DNA of 5,286 bases from Enterovirga sp. (GTDB lineage Bacteria; Pseudomonadota; Alphaproteobacteria; Rhizobiales; Beijerinckiaceae). The DNA lies in the NCBI GenBank assembly GCA_028290385.1, contig JAQGJZ010000478.1, forward strand, positions 1 to 5,286, given 5' to 3'. Numbering within the stretch: position 1 is the first letter of the stretch; the number at the start of each line of letters is the position of its first letter. Below are positions 1 through 5,286 of this stretch, one piece after another. Both the position numbers and the translations under genes were made by a program. The notes beneath the pieces were generated by a model. That model searched no databases. It worked only from the letters and a program-made list of their open reading frames with translations, and had not been told where the DNA came from.

Positions 1-825
1 GCCGCCCCGGCCGTCGTCGCCGCCATCGCGACGCTGCCGCCGCTTCGGCCGTCCTTCCCCACGTCAGCCGGACAGGCAGCCGCGCCGGCGCCTGCGGCCG
101 AGCCCCTCGCGAGCGCCGCGCCCGAGACGGGTCCCGTTCCGCCTCCGCGTCCGGCGGTCGCCGAGGTCGCGGAACCCGAGATCACCGTGATGGCGGTTCT
201 TCCGCCCGAGCGGCCCGCTTTCGCGACGGACTCGCAGGCGCCGCAGGTGGCCGCCCTCCAGGACCTGGAACCCGCCGCTCCGCCCCCTCAGCCTCAGCAG
301 CCGCGCTCCCTGTTCGGGGCCCTGTTCGGTACCCCGCAGCCGGCCCCGGCCGCGCCTGAGCCGATGATCCGGACGGGCCGCGATTTCCTTGACGAGCGGA
401 TCGCCCACCACGCCCGCGTGAACGCGGTTCCGGCCGCCCTCGTCCACCGCGTGGTCGTGCGCGAGAGCAAGTACAATCCGCGCGCCGTCGGGCGCGGCGG
501 TGCGCTCGGCCTCATGCAGATCAAGCACGCCACCGCGCGCGGGCTCGGCTATGACGGCCCGGCTTCCGGCCTGCTCGATGCCGAGACCAACCTGACCTAC
601 GCGGTGAAGTACCTCGCCGGCGCGTATCGGCTGTCGGACGGCAGCTTCGACCGCGCGGTGCAGCACTATGCGCGCGGCTATTACTACGAAGCGAAGCGGC
701 GGAACGGGCACCTCGCCCTGAGGCAGCGCAGCGAGCGCCTGCAGCGCCAGGCCGACGCCGCGGCCGCGCTCGAAGGGGCCGCCCCGGCCGCCGCACCCAC
801 GCGCTCGCTCTTCAGCACGCGCTGA
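1..825 (+). CDS. Lytic transglycosylase (SLT domain), 5' end cut by window
   Basis: Predicted periplasmic murein hydrolase that cleaves the MurNAc-GlcNAc bond of peptidoglycan, forming a 1,6-anhydro end. The frame is open from base 1 to the TGA at 823-825, giving 274 visible residues. Residues about 1-120 are Pro/Ala-rich and low in complexity; the first dozen (AAPAVVAAIATL) could be the end of a signal peptide. The SLT domain covers about 131-235: the catalytic Glu is E155 in RESKYNP, followed by GALGLMQI (167-174), NLTYAVKYLAGAY (197-209) and YARGYYYEAKRR (223-234), the last standing where many family members have AYNAG. No in-frame ATG, GTG or TTG occurs before GTG 187. A start there would leave no signal peptide, and the coding-like third-position GC continues upstream, so I infer the true start lies left of the window. 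The exact biological substrate or partner cannot be told. Family call is firm, start is not. Confidence 0.88.
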   Translation, partial: AAPAVVAAIATLPPLRPSFPTSAGQAAAPAPAAEPLASAAPETGPVPPPRPAVAEVAEPEITVMAVLPPERPAFATDSQAPQVAALQDLEPAAPPPQPQQPRSLFGALFGTPQPAPAAPEPMIRTGRDFLDERIAHHARVNAVPAALVHRVVVRESKYNPRAVGRGGALGLMQIKHATARGLGYDGPASGLLDAETNLTYAVKYLAGAYRLSDGSFDRAVQHYARGYYYEAKRRNGHLALRQRSERLQRQADAAAALEGAAPAAAPTRSLFSTR

Positions 826-827
826 TT

Positions 828-842
828 GCGGGCTAGGCCCGC
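828..842 (+). terminator. Short hairpin after transglycosylase stop, weak terminator candidate
   Basis: Perfect 6-bp inverted repeat GCGGGC (828-833) and GCCCGC (837-842) around a TAG loop, beginning two bases after the TGA. No T-run follows, so it is at best a weak or Rho-assisted terminator, or a 3'-end stabiliser. In DNA this GC-rich such a repeat can arise by chance. Confidence 0.3.
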
Positions 843-903
843 CGCGCATTGCAGGTGCGGCATTGGCCGGCTTGCACGCAGGGGTTCTCACGAGGGATGA
901 TCG

Positions 904-918
904 GGGCCGCAAAGGCCC
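904..918 (+). other. Inverted repeat in the bpt leader
   Basis: GGGCC (904-908) pairs with GGCCC (914-918) around GCAAA. A competing pairing joins CGGGGC (902-907) to GCCCCG (921-926). The structure ends 8 to 15 bases before the GTG start of bpt, in a leader with no clear Shine-Dalgarno sequence, so it could affect translation initiation. The rest of the 826-933 gap shows no convincing promoter. Chance occurrence is quite possible. Confidence 0.3.
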
Positions 919-933
919 GAGCCCCGAATCGAC

Positions 934-1665
934 GTGACGTCACACCACCGCGACGCACCGCAGTTCTACCTGACGGCTCCGTCACCGTGCCCCTACCTGC
1001 CAGGGCAGCGCGAGCGGAAGGTGTTCACGCACATCGTCGGCAAGCGGGCGCGCGAGATCAACGACATCCTGACCCAGGGCGGTTTTCGCAGGTCGCAGAC
1101 CATCGCCTATCGGCCGGCCTGCGAGGGCTGCCGGGCCTGCGTCTCCGTGCGGGTTCTCGTGGACGAGTTCGCGCCCTCGGCGAACATGCGCCGGATCGAG
1201 CGCTTGAACGCCCGCATCGCCGGCCGTCCCGGGCCAAACCAGCCGAGCGCAGAGCAATTCGCGCTGTTCCGGCGCTATCTCGATGCGCGCCATTGCGAGG
1301 GCGGCATGGTCGACATGACGGTGCTCGACTACGCCATGATGGTCGAGGACAGCCATGTCGAGACCGGCATCATCGAGTACCGGGAGGTCGGTGCCGACGG
1401 CCGCGAAGGCCCGATCGTCGCCATCTGCTTGACCGACTTCCTGCCGGACGGGCTGTCGATGGTGTATTCCTTCTTCGATCCCGACCTGTCCCGGCGCAGC
1501 CTCGGGACCTTTATGATCCTCGACCACATCGCGCGGGCGCGCGCCCTCGGCCTGCCCTACCTGTACCTCGGCTACTGGGTCGAGGGCTCGCGCAAGATGG
1601 AATACAAGGCCCGCTTCCTGCCGCAGGAGCGGCTGCTGCAGATCGGCTGGGTGCGGGCGGAGTGA
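934..1665 (+). CDS. bpt: Aspartate/glutamate leucyltransferase (bacterial Ate1 homologue)
   Basis: Cytosolic aminoacyl-tRNA-protein transferase of the Ate1/Bpt family (EC 2.3.2.29). Characterised Bpt enzymes transfer Leu from Leu-tRNA to proteins with N-terminal Asp or Glu, making them ClpS/ClpAP substrates in the N-degron pathway. The 243 residues match the usual full length of about 240-250. The N-terminal domain shows [15 protein letters not shown] (11-25) and a cysteine cluster [11 protein letters not shown] (59-69: C63, C66, C69, plus C19). The C-terminal GNAT-like domain has [13 protein letters not shown] (179-191) and [19 protein letters not shown] (210-228). GTG 934 is the chosen start: an in-frame TGA lies at 898-900, no other start codon occurs between, and the next in-frame ATG (M85) would remove the conserved N-terminus. 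No good Shine-Dalgarno is visible. It follows the transglycosylase gene by 108 bp and converges on dctM. clpS, clpA and aat are not in the window. Confidence 0.93.
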   Translation: MTSHHRDAPQFYLTAPSPCPYLPGQRERKVFTHIVGKRAREINDILTQGGFRRSQTIAYRPACEGCRACVSVRVLVDEFAPSANMRRIERLNARIAGRPGPNQPSAEQFALFRRYLDARHCEGGMVDMTVLDYAMMVEDSHVETGIIEYREVGADGREGPIVAICLTDFLPDGLSMVYSFFDPDLSRRSLGTFMILDHIARARALGLPYLYLGYWVEGSRKMEYKARFLPQERLLQIGWVRAE

Positions 1666-1667
1666 GT

Positions 1668-1687
1668 CCCGCCCGGTCGCGGGCGGG
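1668..1687. terminator. GC-rich hairpin between convergent bpt and dctM
   Basis: Perfect 8-bp inverted repeat CCCGCCCG (1668-1675) and CGGGCGGG (1680-1687) with tetraloop GTCG. It fills most of the 34-bp gap between the bpt stop (1665) and the dctM stop (1700), so it can serve as a shared bidirectional 3' end. Neither strand has a T-run after it, so intrinsic termination is unproven; blocking of exonucleases or Rho-dependent ending are alternatives. Confidence 0.5.
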
Positions 1688-1699
1688 CCCTGCCGCCCG

Positions 1700-3448
1700 T
1701 CACTTCCCGTAAAGATACTCGGGCAGCCACAGCGTCATGCCGGGCCAGAGATACATCAACACCATGCAGACGATCACGATCAGCATGTAGGGCATCATGC
1801 CGGCGAAGATCTGGTTGATGGTCACGTGCTTGGGCGCGACGCCCTTCAGATAGAAGGCCGACATCGCGACCGGCGGCGACAGGAAGGCCGCCTGCAGGTT
1901 CACGAACACGAGCACGCCCCAGAGCATCGGGTCGATGCTGAAATGCTTCAGCAGCGGCAGGAAGATCGGGACGAAGATGATGATGATCTCCGTCCATTCG
2001 AGCGGCCAGCCCAGGATGAAGATGATGGCCTGCGACAGGATCATGAACTGGGTCGGGCTGAGGTCCATGGACAGGACCCATCGCTCGACCAGCGCCTGTC
2101 CGCCGAGGATGGCGAACACGGCCGAAAACAGCGCCGAGCCGACAAACAGCCAGCACACCATGGCGGTGGTCTTAGCGGTGAGAAACACGGCCTCCTTGGT
2201 GCGCTTCCAGTCGAGCGTGCGGGCATAGAAGGCGAGCAGGAACGCCCCCGCCGCGCCGACCGCGGCCGATTCCGTCGCCGTCGTAATGCCGAACAGGATG
2301 ACCGCCAGCACGAGCACGGTGAGGATGCCGAGCGGCATGATGGAGGCGGAGACAAGCCGGGTGACCTGCAGCCGCTCCGGCCCCATCTTCCGGTAGAAGC
2401 GCACCAGGATCACGGCGCAGAGCACCGCGATGATCGCGAAGCTCCAATAAAAGGCGGTGGACGGTCCGGCCTCCGCCCCGGTGGTCGGCCCGGACGCGAC
2501 GGGGGCCCCGAGTTGCTCGAGCTCCGGCGGCGCATCGTCCCCGCCGCCCGCTTGCGGGTGGATCACCACGTACCACCAGATGAGCCACAGCGTGCCCGCG
2601 ACCAGCCCGAAGGGGACGAGCGCGATCGCGAAGCTCTTCACGAGCCGCCAATAGGTGAGCGGCCCCTTGTCCGTCTCGGCGCCGAGCGCGCGGCCCGGTG
2701 ACACGAGCGCCTTCGCGAGCCCGACCAGCATGTTCGGCGAATACGCCGCCTGGAACGCGCGCATCCAGGCCGGGACCGGCACCTGCTGCTGCTCCGCCGG
2801 CAGCGGCGGGGCGATCTTCGGCTGCAGCAGCGCCCAGCCGATGATGTAGACGAGGTAGAGCAGCGCCAGGAAGAAGCCCGGGAACATGGCCGCGGCATAG
2901 AGCTTCACGACCGACTGCCCGGCGACCGCCGCATACACGATGATCATCACCGAGGGCGGGATCAGGATGCCGAGCGTGCCCCCGGCCGTGATGACGCCGG
3001 AGGCGAGCTTCACGTCGTAGCCGGCGCGCAGCATCGGGTTGAAGGCAATCACGCCCATCAGCACCACGACCGCCCCGACAAGGCCGGACGCGATGCCCCA
3101 GAAGGTGCACACGATCAGGGTCGCGACCGCGAGCGAGGCGGGCACGCGCCGGAACGCCAGCTGGATCGAGTAGAACATCTTGTCGACGAGGGCGCCGCGC
3201 TCCATCACGTAGCCCATCAAGACGAAGAGCGGGATGGAGATCAGGACGTCGTTGGTCATCGCCCCGTAGGTGCGCTGGACCATCAGGTCGAAGACCCGGT
3301 TGTCGATCCAGTGCTGGGCCGGGTCGTAGAAGGCATAGAAGCCGAAGAAGATGCCGAGCCCCATCAGCGTAAACGCTGTCGGGAACCCCATCATGATGAC
3401 GACCACGATGAGGCCGAGCATCAGGAGCCCGAGCGCGGGATCGCTCAT
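1700..3448 (-). CDS. TRAP transporter large permease (DctM family, enlarged, FcbT3-like)
   Basis: Large membrane subunit of a TRAP transporter. In this family it carries the substrate path and couples import to an ion gradient, normally Na+. Conserved DctM segments are visible: SIPLFVLMGYVMERG (71-85), SGLVGAVVVLMGVIAFNPML (121-140), AGGTLGILIPPSVMIIVYA (155-173), GITTATESAAVGAAGA (387-402) and LSPPVAMSAFYLKGVAP (523-539). About a dozen or more hydrophobic segments are spread along it. At 582 residues it exceeds the usual 425-450. The excess lies at about 205-365 and contains two further hydrophobic stretches (about 272-296 and 333-350) around a Gly/Pro/Ala-rich linker (297-331). The start ATG overlaps the dctQ stop as ATGA, and GGAG at 3457-3460 lies 8 bases upstream, so the start is secure. 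It is last in the operon. The best guess is the mannitol/chloroaromatic (FcbT-like) subgroup; the substrate is unknown. Confidence 0.93.
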   Translation of the reverse strand: MSDPALGLLMLGLIVVVIMMGFPTAFTLMGLGIFFGFYAFYDPAQHWIDNRVFDLMVQRTYGAMTNDVLISIPLFVLMGYVMERGALVDKMFYSIQLAFRRVPASLAVATLIVCTFWGIASGLVGAVVVLMGVIAFNPMLRAGYDVKLASGVITAGGTLGILIPPSVMIIVYAAVAGQSVVKLYAAAMFPGFFLALLYLVYIIGWALLQPKIAPPLPAEQQQVPVPAWMRAFQAAYSPNMLVGLAKALVSPGRALGAETDKGPLTYWRLVKSFAIALVPFGLVAGTLWLIWWYVVIHPQAGGGDDAPPELEQLGAPVASGPTTGAEAGPSTAFYWSFAIIAVLCAVILVRFYRKMGPERLQVTRLVSASIMPLGILTVLVLAVILFGITTATESAAVGAAGAFLLAFYARTLDWKRTKEAVFLTAKTTAMVCWLFVGSALFSAVFAILGGQALVERWVLSMDLSPTQFMILSQAIIFILGWPLEWTEIIIIFVPIFLPLLKHFSIDPMLWGVLVFVNLQAAFLSPPVAMSAFYLKGVAPKHVTINQIFAGMMPYMLIVIVCMVLMYLWPGMTLWLPEYLYGK

Positions 3449-4125
3449 GACTGCAACTCCGATCCCATTCCGCGCTGTCGGGCTGTTTCGTCGATCCGCG
3501 CCGCCCGCTCGATGGCGCGCCGGCGCTCCTCGTCATCGACGATGTCGCTGCCCGCGAGCTGCTCGCCGACCACGTCCATCTCGGCCACGTCCTTGAGGCG
3601 GCTCGGCCACGCGCCCGTCCTCAGGCACTCGATGCAGCGCACGATCTCGGCGAAGCCCTGCAGCAGCACCAAGGCCCCGGCGATCGGGATGACGGTCTTG
3701 AAATGGTAGATCGGCGGGCCGTCGGCGGTGGTCGTCGAATGCTCGCTGATCCGCCAGGAGAGCGCCGCGTAGTCATAGCCGGCATAAACCAGCGCCAGGA
3801 TGCCGGGGATGAAGAAGACGACGTAAAGGATGATGTCCAGCGTCGCCTGGGTGCGCGGCTTCATCGAGCTGTACAGGAAATCGCCGCGCACATGCGCGTT
3901 CTGCGCCAGCGTGTAGGCGCCCCCCAGCATGAACAGGCTGCCGTAGAGGATGTTCGAGGCGTCGAAGATCCAGGCTGTCGGCATGTTCAGGATGTAGCGC
4001 TTGAACACCTCGGCGCAGACAAGAAGCATCAGTCCGATGATGAGCCAGGCCGACGCCTTGCCTACCCAGGTGCTGATGCCGTCGATGATGTGGAGAAAGC
4101 GCTGAACTCTCATCTGCCGCAGCAC
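3445..4125 (-). CDS. TRAP transporter small permease (DctQ family, FcbT2-like)
   Basis: Small membrane subunit of the TRAP transporter, which in this family packs against DctM and helps dock the binding protein. Of 226 residues, four hydrophobic helices lie at about 24-41, 55-75, 97-117 and 143-165. The DctQ signature region RYILNMPTAWIFDASNIL (43-60) and AQNAHVRGDFLY (74-85) is clear. After helix 4 there is a charged tail of about 50 residues, rich in Glu, Asp and Arg and helix-prone, longer than in minimal DctQ proteins. Two starts are possible: GTG at 4125 (used here) or ATG at 4113, which gives 222 residues and starts MRVQRFLHII. Neither has a recognisable Shine-Dalgarno, so the start is unsettled by 12 bases. 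The gene lies 80 bp after the binding-protein gene and just behind a terminator hairpin, and overlaps dctM by 4 bp, implying translational coupling. Confidence 0.92.
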   Translation of the reverse strand: MLRQMRVQRFLHIIDGISTWVGKASAWLIIGLMLLVCAEVFKRYILNMPTAWIFDASNILYGSLFMLGGAYTLAQNAHVRGDFLYSSMKPRTQATLDIILYVVFFIPGILALVYAGYDYAALSWRISEHSTTTADGPPIYHFKTVIPIAGALVLLQGFAEIVRCIECLRTGAWPSRLKDVAEMDVVGEQLAGSDIVDDEERRRAIERAARIDETARQRGMGSELQS

Positions 4126-4146
4126 CGGTGAAAAATCGGGATGTTC

Positions 4147-4186
4147 AAAAAGAGAGGCGCCATCCGAACCCGTCGGGCGGCGCCTC
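4147..4186 (-). terminator. Rho-independent terminator between binding-protein gene and dctQ
   Basis: Read on the minus strand, GAGGCGCC (4186-4179) pairs perfectly with GGCGCCTC (4161-4154). Inside, after a 2x2 internal loop, CCGA (4176-4173) pairs with TCGG (4167-4164) around CGGGT. The stem runs straight into TCTTTTT (4153-4147). It begins 19 bases after the TAG of the binding-protein gene and ends 21 bases before the GTG of dctQ. A GC-rich stem followed by a T-run, placed inside a TRAP operon, fits a partial terminator that lowers dctQM expression relative to the binding protein. Confidence 0.82.
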
Positions 4187-4205
4187 CTTCATCCGTTCGG
4201 GACTG

Positions 4206-5286
4206 CTAGATCTTCTTGGCGGCCGCGTTCTGGCCGAAATAGTGATCGTAGGCCATCCGGCGGTTGACGACGGTGTCCTGCTCCCACTTGGTCGCCCGCT
4301 GCGCGAAGGCGAGCTGCGACTGCAGGATCTCCTTGAACAGCGCGTTCTCACCCGACTTCTTCTTGACGACTTCGTCATAGACTTCGAGCTGCTTCTTCAG
4401 GATCGCATCCGGCGTCTTGTAGAAGCGCACGCCGCCCTGGGCGAGTTCGGCGTAGTCCTTCGAGTAGCGATCGATGGCTTTCCAAGCCATGTCCTGCGAG
4501 GCAGCCTCGGTGGCGTTGATGATGATCGCCCGCATCTTCTCGGGCAGAGCATCGTACTTCGCCTTGCTCCACAGCACCTCGAAGCTTTCGGCATTCTGGT
4601 GGTAGCTCTGCAGCATCGACACCTTCGACACGTCCGCAAAGCCGAGGGCGCGGTCGGAGGAGGCGTTGTTGAACTCGGCCGCGTCGAGCAGGCCGCGATC
4701 CATGGCGGACACGATCTCGCCGCCGGGCAGCGCGTTCACGGCCGAGCCCATGCCCTGGAACACGTCGATGGAGATGCCGACGGTGCGGAACTTCAGGCCC
4801 TGCAAGTCCTCGGCCTTGGCGACCGGCTTCTTGAACCAGCCGAGCGGCTGGGTCGGCATCGGGCCGTACGGGATGGAGACGACGTTGGCCCCGATGGAAG
4901 CGTAGAGCTTCTCGAGCAGCTCTCTGCCGCCGCCGTATTTGTGCCAGGCGAGCAGCATGTTGGCATCCATGGCGAAGCCCGGACCGGAGCCCCAGAGCGC
5001 CAGGGCCGTCTGCTTGCCGTAATGGTAGACCATGACGCCATGGCCGCCATCGAGCGTGCCCTTAGAGACCGCGTCGAGCAGGCCGAAGGCGGGCACGACG
5101 GCGCCGGCGGGCAGGACCTCGATCCTGAGGTCGCCGCCGGTCATGTCGTTGATCTTCTTCGTGTAATCTTGCGCGAACTCGTGGAAGATGTCCTTGGAAG
5201 GCCAGGTGCTCTGAAAGCGCATGCTGACCGGGCCCTGCGCCTTGACGACGCTCGGTGCCGCGACCCCGGCTGCTGCCGCGACCGCG
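4206..5286 (-). CDS. TRAP substrate-binding protein (DctP-type, FcbT1/TakP-like), 5' end cut by window
   Basis: Periplasmic solute receptor that delivers its ligand to the DctQM permease. The frame is open from the right edge to TAG 4208-4206, giving 359 visible residues. Numbered from the Met at 5222, the DctP-family features are FQSTWPSKDIFHEFAQDY (3-20), LPAGAVVPAFGLLDAV (37-52), LKFRTVG (143-149) carrying the arginine that usually binds the ligand carboxylate, and LPGGEIVSAMDRGLLDAAEF (165-184). The pattern resembles the TakP (2-oxoacid) and mannitol/chloroaromatic binding proteins, so an organic acid ligand is likely, but its identity is inference. That Met is not the real start: upstream the frame reads AVAAAAGVAAPSVVKAQGPVS, the hydrophobic core and cleavage region of an export signal (AQ then GPVS), possibly Tat-type. 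The start codon and any twin arginine lie beyond the window. First visible gene of the operon. Confidence 0.92.
   Translation of the reverse strand, partial: AVAAAAGVAAPSVVKAQGPVSMRFQSTWPSKDIFHEFAQDYTKKINDMTGGDLRIEVLPAGAVVPAFGLLDAVSKGTLDGGHGVMVYHYGKQTALALWGSGPGFAMDANMLLAWHKYGGGRELLEKLYASIGANVVSIPYGPMPTQPLGWFKKPVAKAEDLQGLKFRTVGISIDVFQGMGSAVNALPGGEIVSAMDRGLLDAAEFNNASSDRALGFADVSKVSMLQSYHQNAESFEVLWSKAKYDALPEKMRAIIINATEAASQDMAWKAIDRYSKDYAELAQGGVRFYKTPDAILKKQLEVYDEVVKKKSGENALFKEILQSQLAFAQRATKWEQDTVVNRRMAYDHYFGQNAAAKKI

Noticed and set aside
187..192. GTG/ATG as start of the transglycosylase
   Set aside because: Coding-like sequence with a possible signal-peptide end continues upstream in frame to base 1, and a start here would leave an exported enzyme without a signal. 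Not fully excluded.
872..900. Possible promoter for bpt: TTGCAC, 17-base spacer, GGATGA
   Set aside because: Only the TTG of the -35 matches well and the -10 is poor, which is expected by chance in a gap of this size.
64..912. A 282-codon open frame on the minus strand opposite the transglycosylase gene
   Set aside because: It is Arg/Gly-rich with no recognisable domain, and lies antisense to a clear SLT domain. Long antisense frames are common in DNA this GC-rich.
849..1712. A 287-codon plus-strand frame starting at TTG 849, with an internal ATG at 897 preceded by GAGGG
   Set aside because: It overlaps bpt in another frame, its product is an Arg/Ala/Pro-rich shadow, and the GAGGG abuts the ATG and so cannot work as a ribosome site.
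1826..2701. A 291-codon plus-strand frame antisense to dctM
   Set aside because: Its extremely Arg/Asp/Glu/His-rich composition is what results from reading hydrophobic membrane-protein codons on the opposite strand.
2172..3536. A 454-codon minus-strand frame within dctM and dctQ
   Set aside because: Its product is Arg/Gly/Ala-rich with no membrane segments or domains, and the overlapping frame encodes unmistakable DctM motifs.

Overview
The window is about 65% GC by eye, with strongly G/C-ending codons in every real gene. Together with a bacterial Ate1-type leucyltransferase (Bpt), a FcbT-like TRAP transporter and a lytic transglycosylase of the type seen in Hyphomicrobiales, this suggests an alphaproteobacterium, probably Hyphomicrobiales (Methylobacterium/Microvirga/Bosea-like). 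The assignment rests on remembered family resemblance, not on a search.

Left part, plus strand: the 3' portion of a lytic transglycosylase gene (1-825) enters from the left edge. It has a long Pro/Ala-rich spacer and a C-terminal SLT domain. After a 108-bp gap with two short inverted repeats comes bpt (934-1665), which adds leucine to N-terminal Asp/Glu for the N-degron pathway. 

Right part, minus strand: a tripartite TRAP transporter operon reads from the right edge toward the centre. The order is substrate-binding protein (4206 to beyond 5286, signal peptide cut by the window end), dctQ-type small permease (3445-4125), then dctM-type large permease (1700-3448). dctQ and dctM overlap by ATGA. 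An excellent intrinsic-terminator hairpin with a T-run lies between the binding-protein gene and dctQ, which would let the binding protein be made in excess over the membrane subunits. The dctM product is about 150 residues longer than a typical DctM because of an insertion between its two halves.

bpt and dctM converge on a 34-bp gap that holds a GC-rich hairpin. The two halves of the window look functionally unrelated: cell-wall and protein-turnover housekeeping on the left, solute uptake on the right. I see no mobile element, CRISPR array, RNA gene or defence system, and nothing that amounts to an undescribed system. The most notable points are the intercistronic terminator and the enlarged DctM.
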